This document shows, piece after piece, positions 33,423 to 42,361 of a stretch of DNA of 64,000 bases. The notes below the pieces were generated by a model that was not told the origin of the DNA, did no database searches, and was given only the letters and a program-made list of their open reading frames with translations. The stretch covers positions 239 through 64,238 of the forward strand of contig DLHO01000018.1 in the NCBI GenBank assembly GCA_002483265.1. The letters are read 5' to 3'. Every line of letters begins with the position of its first letter. Within the stretch, counting starts at the first letter, position 1. This DNA comes from Flavobacteriales bacterium UBA7666 (GTDB lineage Bacteria; Bacteroidota; Bacteroidia; Flavobacteriales_D; Crocinitomicaceae). The position numbers and the translations under genes are program-made.

Positions 33423-36281
33423 ATGCTCCGGAGACTTCAGTTGATTTTATTCCTACTGCTTTTTGCAATCAATGGATTTGCTCAGCAACCAGCATACTTT
33501 ATGTTTGGACAGAGTCAATTTGAAGGAATTGATATCTACAATATCATACAAGATCTGGAACACAACTATTGGTTTGCTACAGATCAGGGAATTTACAAAC
33601 ACGACGGCTACCGATTCGAAAAGATTGAATGCCCGCAAATGAAAGCGAATTCCGTTTTTAATTTTGCCATCAATAGTAAAGGCGTTATTTACTGTAGTAA
33701 TTTAAGTCAACAGGTTTTTCAAATAAAAGATGGAAAATGCACCTTGGCTTTCAATATTCCGGACAAGGGAATGGATGTTAATATCCTGATTAATAAGAAC
33801 GATGAATTATACATCTCCACCAGTAAAAAAGTATATGTTCTGAATTCAAACAACCGTTTGATTCATGCCCCAAAATTAACCGGTGGAAGATCACTCGGTC
33901 CTCCACAATTATTAGCAAACGGATGTATTATCCAACATTGGCCGAATAGAAGGAATGTGTTCATTTATAAAAACGGACGCTTCAAAACAGTATCAATTTC
34001 AAAAGGAAAAGACAACCTCGACTCAGATTATATTCTACATTTTTTCAAGCTCGGAGCAAAAACTTACGCCGTTGACAACAAAAAAAAGAACATTAGTACC
34101 TTTAACATCAATCGTTTAACTAAAAAAAAAACAAACTTCAAACTAGCAGATGAAAATGTGCTTATTCGATTTTATTCCATTGACAATAAACTATGGATTA
34201 GTGATAACATCGCGGGAGTATCTGTTTTAAACACGCAGCTCAAACGAATTCACTCATCTGATAAATTGTTTCCTGAACACTTTATTTCCTTCATCTATAA
34301 GGATCATGAAGGAAATATTCTACTCGCTACTTTTGATGATGGCGTTATTGTAATCCCTGATATTCAGATCTCCGATGTTGAACCCGAATTCTCCAATTAT
34401 AAAATAACCCGTTTGGTAAAAGGAACAGAATCGGAATTATTTTTAGGTACGCGTGATGGTGGAATATTAAAATACAATGGACAAGTACAAACGATCTCGC
34501 AATCCTCCAATAAAGGTGTCGAAAGCATATTCTATTGGCCGGAACACCAACTTATTTTAGAAGATACCAAATGTTTGACTGTTCATTTCAATCGAACAAA
34601 AAAGAGCATCTTAGACTATGGGGCGTTAAAGGATTTAGTAATCATGAGTCCCAACACACTATTTATGGCATTGAATGCCGGCGTTTATTCTGCAACTTAT
34701 GACCCGGTTAAAAAAACATTTTATCGTAGCCACCGATACCTGCCCGATCGTTCTTACAGTATTGAAAAAGAACAAAACAACATCTACGTATCAACTGCTT
34801 CCGGACTAAAATTCTCATCTGATTCCAAAACATTCGTCCCTTTAAAAAATAAAGGGGATATTATTCATGCATTAGATATAGAAGAAAATAATGGCCTTGT
34901 ATATGTTGCCAGTCTCAAAAAAGGTGTCCTTATTTACAAAAACGGAAAACTCGTCAACCAATTACATCCCAGCTATAACAATATCAAGCTAACTATTTTT
35001 AAATTCATTATTAATGAACAACTGATCTTTGCCAATACACAATTCGGCTTATTGATTCTGAATCTCAAAGGAGAAATAATAAACTGCCTGAATAAATCGA
35101 CTGGGTTAACAGCCAACAAAATAATCGATTTTGCTCTTTTCCAAAATCAACTTTGGATTACACACTCAAGAGGAATTCAACGTTTTGACTTGTCAAACAT
35201 TACCACAAAAGTTGAAAAGCCATTAATTCTTTTACGTGAAATCCGGATCAATAACAAAAAGCTAAACAACCTTTCTGCTCAAGGAGCATTTACTTCAAAA
35301 CAACGCAATTTAACCTTCGTATTTCAAGTGCCAACTCTCAAACATCGGGAAAACATCCGCTATCACTATAAATTGGAAGGCAACAACAAAGAATGGACGA
35401 TAAACAACTACGAAAACAACGAAGTAACCTACAATGCATTGAGCCCCGGCTCTTATCACTTTATTGTAAAATCTGAAAACAACGGGACTTATAGCGAATC
35501 CCTCAGATATAGTTTTACGATTTCAGCACCTTATTATCAAAGCTGGTGGTTTATTAGTTTAATTATCTTGACCGGACTTCTGATTATCAGTCTTATTTAT
35601 CTAAGACAACTCAATATCCATAAAAAGAAAGCGCAACAAATCAATGAATTAAATGCATCTCGTTTAACCGCCATTCAATCTCAAATGAATCCACATTTCA
35701 TTTTCAATTCATTGAATTCCATTCAAGATTTAGTGCTCAAAGGAGACATTGATAACTCGTATACCTTTATTACAAAATTCTCAAATCTGGTAAGGCGAAC
35801 ATTGAGTTACTCCGACAAAGATTTCATTGATTTTGAACAAGAGATTAAGCTCATCGAGTTATATCTTTCGCTGGAAAAATTGCGCTTTAAAGAAGACCTT
35901 CAATACACCATTGAAACCAACCAAATTGAGGATGTAAAAATTCCCCCTATGCTCATTCAACCATTTATTGAGAATGCTCTGGTACATGGCTTATTACACA
36001 AAGATGGAATCAAACGATTAGATATTACATTCTCCTTGGGTGAATTTCTCCTCTGTGAGATTTCTGATAATGGAATTGGTAGAGAAAAAGCACAAGAAAT
36101 TAAACAACGACAAGGATCTAATCACGAATCATTCGCAGTAAATGCCATTAAGCGTCGATTTTCCATCTTAAAGGATCATTTTGATGGGAAACTTGGATTT
36201 GAAATCACTGATCTGTTAGAAGAAAACAAAGTTGTCGGAACAAAAGTGACACTTCGAATCCCTATTCAACAAAAATATTGA
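33423..36281 (+). CDS. Hybrid propeller-sensor histidine kinase (LytS type)
   Basis: 952 residues. The signal sequence (about 1-20) leads to a large periplasmic sensor of two-component-regulator propeller repeats (for example IIQDLEHNYWFATDQGIYKHDGYRFEKI, IYKDHEGNILLATFDDGVIVI, about 30-610) and a Y_Y_Y domain (about 620-700, HYKLEGNNKEWTINNY). One transmembrane helix follows at about 706-727. The cytosolic part is the LytS kinase: phospho-acceptor His758 in MNPHFIFNSLNSIQDL, and ATP lid motifs IPPMLIQPFIENALVHG and ISDNGIGR. It probably signals to the response regulator that starts 74 bp later. The stimulus is unknown. Confidence 0.9.
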   Translation: MLRRLQLILFLLLFAINGFAQQPAYFMFGQSQFEGIDIYNIIQDLEHNYWFATDQGIYKHDGYRFEKIECPQMKANSVFNFAINSKGVIYCSNLSQQVFQIKDGKCTLAFNIPDKGMDVNILINKNDELYISTSKKVYVLNSNNRLIHAPKLTGGRSLGPPQLLANGCIIQHWPNRRNVFIYKNGRFKTVSISKGKDNLDSDYILHFFKLGAKTYAVDNKKKNISTFNINRLTKKKTNFKLADENVLIRFYSIDNKLWISDNIAGVSVLNTQLKRIHSSDKLFPEHFISFIYKDHEGNILLATFDDGVIVIPDIQISDVEPEFSNYKITRLVKGTESELFLGTRDGGILKYNGQVQTISQSSNKGVESIFYWPEHQLILEDTKCLTVHFNRTKKSILDYGALKDLVIMSPNTLFMALNAGVYSATYDPVKKTFYRSHRYLPDRSYSIEKEQNNIYVSTASGLKFSSDSKTFVPLKNKGDIIHALDIEENNGLVYVASLKKGVLIYKNGKLVNQLHPSYNNIKLTIFKFIINEQLIFANTQFGLLILNLKGEIINCLNKSTGLTANKIIDFALFQNQLWITHSRGIQRFDLSNITTKVEKPLILLREIRINNKKLNNLSAQGAFTSKQRNLTFVFQVPTLKHRENIRYHYKLEGNNKEWTINNYENNEVTYNALSPGSYHFIVKSENNGTYSESLRYSFTISAPYYQSWWFISLIILTGLLIISLIYLRQLNIHKKKAQQINELNASRLTAIQSQMNPHFIFNSLNSIQDLVLKGDIDNSYTFITKFSNLVRRTLSYSDKDFIDFEQEIKLIELYLSLEKLRFKEDLQYTIETNQIEDVKIPPMLIQPFIENALVHGLLHKDGIKRLDITFSLGEFLLCEISDNGIGREKAQEIKQRQGSNHESFAVNAIKRRFSILKDHFDGKLGFEITDLLEENKVVGTKVTLRIPIQQKY

Positions 36282-36355
36282 TCCATTGATAAAAAAAATG
36301 ACGTGTTCCTAAAACTAAATAAGAGGAATAATCCATAAACCACTATGTTTACAGC

Positions 36356-37099
36356 GTGAATAAAATAAAGGCAATTTTAGTAGATGATGAAGAAAGTGCG
36401 CGCGACGTTCTAGAAAATTTATTGCGTAGATTTTGTCCCGAAGTTGATTTACTAAAAAAATGCAACAATGTGGAACAAGCCGTTGAAGCAATCAAAGTTT
36501 ATCAACCAGACCTGGTCTTTCTGGATATTGAAATGCCAAACTACAGAGGCTATGAATTGCTTAATTTCTTTACTGAAATTAATTTTGAAATTATTTTCGT
36601 TACAGCTTATGATCGCTATGCCATCAAAGCCTTTGAAGTTTCTGCTGTAGATTATTTGCTAAAACCCATTGAAATTGATCGTCTGAAAGAATCAGTGTGT
36701 CGGGTTTCAACAAAATTAGACACCATTTTAAATCAGGAAAAAATCAATCATTTAAGAGAAACCTTAAAAAGTGACTCATTACAAAGTATTCTGGTCACAA
36801 AAAACGGGAATCAATATGTTGTTGCCTTAAAGGACATCATTGCAATTGAAGCACAAGAATCTTACAGCTGCATTCACACCTCATCCGGCAATTATTTAAT
36901 GAGCAAAAACTTAAAACATTTTGAGCGAATGCTGGAAGAAGAAAAGTCCTTTATTCGCGTGCACAAATCGTGGATAATTAACACCCGTTTTATTCTTCAT
37001 TATTCAAAATCCGAACTGACAATAAAATTAAAAACCGATATCGTTGCCAAATTATCCAAGTACAAAAAATTGGAATTCGAGCAATCACTGACCAAATAA
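36356..37099 (+). CDS. LytTR-family response regulator
   Basis: 247 residues. Receiver domain 1-120: acidic pair in VDDEES (10-12), phospho-acceptor Asp57 in LVFLDIEM, Thr83 (FVTAYD) and Lys103 (LLKPI). LytTR DNA-binding domain about 140-245 (VALKDIIAIEAQESYSCIHTSSGNYLMSKNLKHFE...FIRVHKSWIINTRFI). The start is GTG at 36356; an ATG at 36345 is out of frame. It is the partner of the sensor kinase just upstream. Target genes are not known; the T9SS gene downstream is one candidate. Confidence 0.92.
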   Translation: MNKIKAILVDDEESARDVLENLLRRFCPEVDLLKKCNNVEQAVEAIKVYQPDLVFLDIEMPNYRGYELLNFFTEINFEIIFVTAYDRYAIKAFEVSAVDYLLKPIEIDRLKESVCRVSTKLDTILNQEKINHLRETLKSDSLQSILVTKNGNQYVVALKDIIAIEAQESYSCIHTSSGNYLMSKNLKHFERMLEEEKSFIRVHKSWIINTRFILHYSKSELTIKLKTDIVAKLSKYKKLEFEQSLTK

Positions 37100-37225
37100 T
37101 TCAAGCTAACCATTTTGTTTCCCTTCTCAAATCATCCATTCCTAAACTGATATGGCTATTCGTGAATTTTACAATCCACACAGCAATTGCAGCATTTAAT
37201 TTAGTTGAAACTTAAAAATTTCATC

Positions 37226-38626
37226 ATGAAGAAAAGCTTACTCTTATATATTAGTCTTGTTTTTACATCAGTATCTTTTGCTCAGGTATCGCAAGTTGCT
37301 GACTTAAATCCGGGTGCTGTTGGTTCAAATGCTATCCCAGAATTGACAATAAATGGCAACCTAATCATTTCAACATGGAATGCCGCTTGGTCAGCAACTG
37401 AAATTTGGTCTTATAATGGAACAAACGCTCCAACAAAATTGACTCAAATTGATCCTTCACTAATTCCCGGACGCTATGTCCATCTATTGGCTGGTTTTAA
37501 CGGAAAACTCTACTTCACTTATGGAAACCCAAGTGGGGGTTATGGTGAAGGATTATGGGAATATGATTTTGTAAATGCGCCAACCAAAATTTTAGATTCG
37601 GATCCTTCCGCAGCAGAAATGGGTTACTCCACAATTAATTTTAATAACAAAATGTATTTTGCATGTTCGGATCCAACTAATGGAATGGAATTATGGACTT
37701 ATGATGGTGTTAATACGCCAACTTTAGCCCATGATTTACACCCAAGTGGTAGCAGCAGCCCAAGTGCTTTTACACTCTTTCAATCCAAAATCTATTTTGG
37801 AGCAAATGATGGTACCATCTCGTACTTATACGAATATGATGGTGTAAATACTCCAACTGTTATCACCAATAATTTATATTACTACGGCAAACCTTTTCCA
37901 GTAAACAACAATAAGCTATACTTCACCAGAAGAACCAATAATCTTACTTTCAGTGAATGTGTTCATGAATTTGATGGAACAACCGTAACCCTTTTAAACC
38001 TTCCTAATGTTGGAGAAGGATTGGATTATCGTTCTACAGAGATCAATTCTGCTCATTTTGGAGTGCTTTACTTTAGCGTTACAGAATGGGCAACAGGTCA
38101 ATGGAAATATTGGGAATATGATTTCACCAATCCAGCTGGACCAGCGATTTACCCATTACATCAAGCAGCAAGCCACAATAATGAAGTTTATTTTTACCAT
38201 AATGGAGACAGCTTTGGCAAAGAATTATGGAAATACAATGGAACTAATGCAACTCGCCTAACGGATTTAAATCCAACAGGTGATCTTAATTATGTTTCTA
38301 ATGCATATCTATATCAAAACAAGATTTACTTTGGTGCAAGTGATGAAGTAACTGGTACGGAATTATGGGTGTATGATCCAAGTTTTGTTGGTTTAAATGA
38401 AAGTATGTTGAATTCAATTAACGTCTATCCAAATCCGGCAAACTCATTTTTGAGCATCGATGCAGATCAGGTAATTGAAAAAGTAAGTATTCTTGATTTG
38501 AACGGTGCAATTGTTCAAAGAGAGTCAACGAACAAATTCTCCATTGAAACATTGACTAGTGGAATGTATATTCTGAAGGTGGAAACAACCGATGATATTG
38601 TTACAAAACGCTTTACCAAGAACTAA
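37226..38626 (+). CDS. Secreted ELWxYDG-repeat protein with T9SS sorting domain
   Basis: 466 residues from ATG 37226 (signal peptide MKKSLLLYISLVFTSVSFAQ; an in-frame TTG seven codons earlier is unlikely). The body is a repeat protein: units such as ELWTYDGVNTPTLAHDL, YLYEYDGVNTPTVI, ELWKYNGTNATRLTDLNPTG and ELWVYDPSFVG recur about every 45-50 residues, each with N-x-KIYFGA or KLYFTY. They are probably propeller blades. A T9SS domain (NVYPNPANSFLSID to VTKRFTKN) ends it. A surface adhesin or binding role is possible. It directly follows the LytS/LytTR pair and has its own terminator. Confidence 0.86.
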   Translation: MKKSLLLYISLVFTSVSFAQVSQVADLNPGAVGSNAIPELTINGNLIISTWNAAWSATEIWSYNGTNAPTKLTQIDPSLIPGRYVHLLAGFNGKLYFTYGNPSGGYGEGLWEYDFVNAPTKILDSDPSAAEMGYSTINFNNKMYFACSDPTNGMELWTYDGVNTPTLAHDLHPSGSSSPSAFTLFQSKIYFGANDGTISYLYEYDGVNTPTVITNNLYYYGKPFPVNNNKLYFTRRTNNLTFSECVHEFDGTTVTLLNLPNVGEGLDYRSTEINSAHFGVLYFSVTEWATGQWKYWEYDFTNPAGPAIYPLHQAASHNNEVYFYHNGDSFGKELWKYNGTNATRLTDLNPTGDLNYVSNAYLYQNKIYFGASDEVTGTELWVYDPSFVGLNESMLNSINVYPNPANSFLSIDADQVIEKVSILDLNGAIVQRESTNKFSIETLTSGMYILKVETTDDIVTKRFTKN

Positions 38627-38672
38627 AAGGTTAAAAGGTGAATGAACGTAAATTTTCATTTTTCATAGAGAG

Positions 38673-38699
38673 AAGGAGATCGAAAGGTCTCTTTTTTTT
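38673..38699 (+). terminator. Terminator of the T9SS repeat protein gene
   Basis: AGGAGATC-GAAA-GGTCTCTT is a stem with a GAAA tetraloop, then eight T. Confidence 0.8.
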
Positions 38700-38776
38700 A
38701 TATCTATTCTCTAAAAAGTATTTTGAAACATGTGATTTTCTCTCTACTTTTCAAGTTCCAAGGAACCAAACACCAG

Positions 38777-39337
38777 ATGTCTAGAAAAAAAATCAAAGTC
38801 ATTATTTACGCATTTCTCTTATGGTTTGTCATTCATCAACTCGTTATCATAACAGACGGATTAAATGATGAAAACACCAAGACTGATATTGCCGTTATAT
38901 ATGGCAATACAGTTCATGAAAACGGAACAATATCGGAAAGATTAAAAGCTCGCTTGGATCGGGGAATTGAATTATATCAAGATTCTTCAGTGAAAACGCT
39001 ATTTGTTAGCGGAGGACTTGGAAAAGAAGGGTTTTATGAAGGAGACAAAATGCAGGAATACTTAATTCAAAAAGGAATCCCTGCTGAAAAAATTGTGGTC
39101 GACAACAATGGAATTAATACAAAACAAACAACCCTGAATTTTATAAAACAGTTTGGTAAAGATAAAAGCATTACCATAGTAAGCCAATATTATCATATAT
39201 CCAGAGCAAAATTAGCCTTTAGAAAAAATGGAATAAAAAATGTATCCGGTGCACACTGTAACTATTTTGAAATTCGCGATTTTTATTCTTGCATACGAGA
39301 GTTCTTCGGATACTATAGCTATTTATTGACAAATTGA
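38777..39337 (+). CDS. YdcF/SanA-like envelope protein (DUF218)
   Basis: 186 residues. One N-terminal membrane helix (KVIIYAFLLWFVIHQLVII), then a DUF218 Rossmann-like domain: TDIAVIYGNTVHENGTISERLKARLDRGIELYQ, LFVSGGLGKEGFYEGDKM, IPAEKIVVDNNGINTKQT, ITIVSQYYHISRAKLAF. This matches the SanA/YdcF family, which has been linked to envelope barrier and SAM binding, but the substrate here is unknown. ATG 38777 is preferred; the frame is open to a TTG at 38723 but the family starts near the membrane helix. Confidence 0.82.
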   Translation: MSRKKIKVIIYAFLLWFVIHQLVIITDGLNDENTKTDIAVIYGNTVHENGTISERLKARLDRGIELYQDSSVKTLFVSGGLGKEGFYEGDKMQEYLIQKGIPAEKIVVDNNGINTKQTTLNFIKQFGKDKSITIVSQYYHISRAKLAFRKNGIKNVSGAHCNYFEIRDFYSCIREFFGYYSYLLTN

Positions 39338-39356
39338 TCAAGCAACCTCTAAAACA

Positions 39357-40490
39357 ATGAACAAAATTCTCCTATTCTTCTTTTTAGCATTCGTGAATTT
39401 TGCTTTCTCCCAAACCACTAAAACATACTTATTCATCGGGAGCTATACCAACAACAAACCCGATAACGGAATTTACATCTATGAATTCAACTCGTCAACG
39501 GGCGATCTAAATAAAGTGAGTAATGGTGAGAATCTCACAAATCCTTCTTATCTCACAATTTCACCGAAGGGAAATTATCTGTACGCATGTACCGATACCA
39601 AAATGCCAAATGAGGGAAGTGTCAGTGCTTTCAAATTTGATTCCATTTCAGGTTCTTTGATTTTCATAAACAAACAGCCAAGCGGTGGAGAAAATCCGGT
39701 TTATCTCACTACGAGTAAAAACAACGAGTTTGTTATCAATGCAAATTATACATCCGGAAGCGTTTCTGTTTTTCCCACAAATCCGGATGGAAGCCTCAAC
39801 CCTTTCAATCAATTGATTCAATTTGAAGGCAGCAGCATCAACACCCGCCGACAAGAAAAGTCACACATTCATGCGGCTGTTTTTTCTCCCGATTTCAAAT
39901 ACTTATTCTTTCCTGATTTAGGCGCCGACAAAATTCGCATGTTTGAATTCAACGCTTCAGAAAAACAGCCCTTGAAAGCAATCGAAAAGTTGGATCTGAT
40001 TTCAGTTCCGGGAAGCGGACCAAGACATTTCACTTTCCATCCGAACAGTCCTTTTGCCTATTGCACCGAAGAATTGAGCGGAATGGTTTCGGCATATCAG
40101 GTCGAAAATGGAAAGCTGGACAGCATGCAGCGCATCTTTTCCTATTCTAAATTGCAGGAAGATTACAACAGCGCCGACATTCATATTTCCCCCGATGGCC
40201 AATTTTTATATGCTTCCAATAGATGGGATAATGAAAACACGCTTGCCATTTTTTCAATCGACCAAAACAATGGTTTGTTAAAACTCATTGGTCATCAACA
40301 CACTTTTGGTGACAATCCAAGAAACTTTGTAATCGACCCCAGCGGCAATTTTCTATTGGTTGCAAACCAGGTTTCCAATAACATCGTTGTTTTTAAACGG
40401 GATCTGAAAACCGGATTATTGACAAAGACAGCGACTGAAATAACTATCAAAACTCCCACTTGTTTACAGATGAGAACTTATGGTTTATAG
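39357..40490 (+). CDS. Secreted lactonase-family seven-bladed propeller
   Basis: 377 residues. Signal peptide to FAFSQ. The mature part matches the 6-phosphogluconolactonase-like lactonase family (Pgl/YbhE beta-propeller): TYLFIGSYTNNKPDNGIYIYEFNSSTGDL, NPSYLTISPKGNYLYAC, HIHAAVFSPDFKYLFFPDLGADKIRMFEF, GPRHFTFHPNSPFAYCTEELSGMVSAY, and DNPRNFVIDPSGNFLLVANQ, with repeats of D/E-G-x-L. The export signal argues against a role in the cytosolic pentose pathway; a periplasmic lactone or sugar-acid hydrolase is more likely. The YdcF-like gene lies 19 bp upstream. Confidence 0.85.
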   Translation: MNKILLFFFLAFVNFAFSQTTKTYLFIGSYTNNKPDNGIYIYEFNSSTGDLNKVSNGENLTNPSYLTISPKGNYLYACTDTKMPNEGSVSAFKFDSISGSLIFINKQPSGGENPVYLTTSKNNEFVINANYTSGSVSVFPTNPDGSLNPFNQLIQFEGSSINTRRQEKSHIHAAVFSPDFKYLFFPDLGADKIRMFEFNASEKQPLKAIEKLDLISVPGSGPRHFTFHPNSPFAYCTEELSGMVSAYQVENGKLDSMQRIFSYSKLQEDYNSADIHISPDGQFLYASNRWDNENTLAIFSIDQNNGLLKLIGHQHTFGDNPRNFVIDPSGNFLLVANQVSNNIVVFKRDLKTGLLTKTATEITIKTPTCLQMRTYGL

Positions 40491-40762
40491 TCATTTAGAA
40501 ACGGAAATCTCACAACATGCTGTATAGTTATTTCAGGACGAGACAGGTAAGAATACTACTGGTGGATACTCCATAGATTACCCGACTATTACCCGACTAT
40601 AGAGCGTGTTTTGTATGAATTCTTAACATTCAGTATTAATCACTCACCCCAAATTATCTTCTTGCATACGGCTCTTCATAATTAATCATTCACTCCATTA
40701 ATAATTTCACTTTTCAATTCTACATTCTACATTTTGCTAATTCTCCTTATCTTCGAATTACA

Positions 40763-41491
40763 ATGATGGTTTCAATAGCACTTTTTATACTTTCAGTTCT
40801 CTTTTTAGCACTTGTAGTGTATTGCAGGATGCTGTACTTGAAATTGAAGGAAACGAAGAACGTGAATAGTGAATTAACGCTCAAAAATCACGAGATGAAT
40901 GCCTTGGTTCATTCCAGCGAGTTGAGTTCCATCCGATATAAATTGAATCCGCATTTGTTTAAAAATGCTTTGAATTCGATCCAGTCGCATGCTTACCAAA
41001 CCTATTATTCCATGGACAAACTTTCCGGAGTATTGGATTACATCTTGTATGAAAGTGATCAGCCTTTGGTGAGTTTGCGGGAAGAAATGGATTTTGCTGC
41101 CAATTTTATTGAGATCAATCGCTTAAAATTGAGTCCGCTGTTTGACCTTCGCATTCGAAACACAATCAATCTGAACGATGAACGGATCAGTAATCTGAAA
41201 ATATTACCACTGATTACAGTCGATCTGATCGAAAACGCATTCAAACATACCGATTTCCAAAAAAGCGAATCATTCATTTCCATTCACCTCGAAATAGTCA
41301 ACAATGACTTTGTACTGGAAGTCAGCAACCGCATTTCTGAAAGTAAACCGCTTAAAAAAGAACGAAGTGGTTTAGGAATAAAAAACCTGGAGGAGCGCTT
41401 GAACATTGCCTATCCGAATGCATATGAATTGACCTTGAAAAATGACAATCCCGTTTTTAATGCACGTCTCAAACTAAAACTCAATGGATAG
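40763..41491 (+). CDS. Minimal LytS-type histidine kinase
   Basis: 242 residues. One N-terminal transmembrane helix (about 3-22), a short coil, then the His_kinase domain with phospho-acceptor His64 in LNPHLFKNALNSIQSH and the ATP-binding LITVDLIENAFKHTDF and GLGIKNLEERL. There is no periplasmic sensor domain, so signal input must come through the membrane helix or a partner. It overlaps the LytTR regulator by 8 bp (ATGGATAG), indicating translational coupling. The 270 bp before it hold no gene. Confidence 0.88.
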   Translation: MMVSIALFILSVLFLALVVYCRMLYLKLKETKNVNSELTLKNHEMNALVHSSELSSIRYKLNPHLFKNALNSIQSHAYQTYYSMDKLSGVLDYILYESDQPLVSLREEMDFAANFIEINRLKLSPLFDLRIRNTINLNDERISNLKILPLITVDLIENAFKHTDFQKSESFISIHLEIVNNDFVLEVSNRISESKPLKKERSGLGIKNLEERLNIAYPNAYELTLKNDNPVFNARLKLKLNG

Positions 41492-42203
41492 ATCACCGCT
41501 AAGGGTTGTTTTACTGGATGATGAATTGCTTGCACTTTCCTATTTGAGAACGCTTTGTGAAGGAATTCCGAATATTGAAGTAGTAAAAGCATTCGATAAT
41601 CCGCTGCTGTTCTTATCTGAAGTTGCCAATCTTTCATTCGATTTTTGCATTTCAGATATGGTGATGCCGAATCTCAGTGGACTGGAAGTTGCAGAAAAAC
41701 TGCATTCCAAACCCATCATTTTCACTACTGCCCACAATGAATATGCCGCTGATGCATTTGACATTGAAGCCATTGATTATTTAAGAAAACCGGTTCAGAA
41801 AGATCGGTTGGAACGCGCAATCGAAAAAGTACGGGTTCGCATCGAGCAATCAAAAAATCAGGCTACCTGGTCTGTAAACACGAACAAAGGAAAATTCACC
41901 ATCCAGCTTTCCACCATTGTCAGTTTCTCGACAGATACTTACGACAGAAGAGATAAATTAATGCTTCTCGAAAATGGAGACGAATTTGTTGTCAAGAACA
42001 AATCATTCGATCAATTGCTTCACGAATTAAACTCACTTTCATTCATCCGAATCTCCAAATCAGAATTGATTTCCAAAGATTTCATTCAGGGATATCATGG
42101 CGATATTGTGGTCAGTAAAATCAGAACCAAAGAAGGAAAACACAAGGAATTCAGTTTGAGCGAAAACTACCGGAAAACCTTTCTGGCGGCATTCAATCAG
42201 TAA
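41484..42203 (+). CDS. LytTR-family response regulator
   Basis: 239 residues. Receiver with VLLDDELLALSYL, phospho-acceptor Asp58 (FCISDMVMPN), Thr/Ser in FTTAHNEYA and Lys in YLRKPV; LytTR domain about 130-235 (TIQLSTIVSFSTDTYDRRDKLMLLENGDEFVVKNKSFDQLLHEL...FIRISKSELISKDFI). It is the cognate partner of the overlapping kinase. No autoregulatory site is visible to me. Confidence 0.9.
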   Translation: MDRSPLRVVLLDDELLALSYLRTLCEGIPNIEVVKAFDNPLLFLSEVANLSFDFCISDMVMPNLSGLEVAEKLHSKPIIFTTAHNEYAADAFDIEAIDYLRKPVQKDRLERAIEKVRVRIEQSKNQATWSVNTNKGKFTIQLSTIVSFSTDTYDRRDKLMLLENGDEFVVKNKSFDQLLHELNSLSFIRISKSELISKDFIQGYHGDIVVSKIRTKEGKHKEFSLSENYRKTFLAAFNQ

Positions 42204-42240
42204 CAACCGAAACCATCTCAAACTCTGCCACCTCTCATGT

Positions 42241-42258
42241 GATCAGCCGCGGCTGATC
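42241..42258. repeat. 18-bp palindrome GATCAGCCGCGGCTGATC
   Basis: Perfect palindrome between the LytTR gene and a CPA2 antiporter gene. Its core, TCAG-NNNN-GGCTGA, recurs at 59036-59049 and 61561-61574. Confidence 0.7.
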
Positions 42259-42337
42259 TGCTATGGATCTTAGTCCAATTAAAACAGGTTTCAGTACATT
42301 CTTAAAAAGGACGTACTTCCTTTACTATCTGCTGGCT

Positions 42338-42345
42338 TACTTTTG
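42338..42345 (+). promoter_or_regulatory. -7 element for the first CPA2 gene
   Basis: TACTTTTG matches TAnnTTTG and ends 16 bp before the ATG; no clear -33 element. Confidence 0.45.
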
Positions 42346-42361
42346 CTAAAAATTTGAAGCT

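Noticed and set aside
40491..40762. Possible small gene in a 270-bp gap
   Set aside because: No start with a sensible frame; only a short direct repeat (ACCCGACTATT-ACCCGACTAT) and a near-consensus TATCTTCG box were seen.
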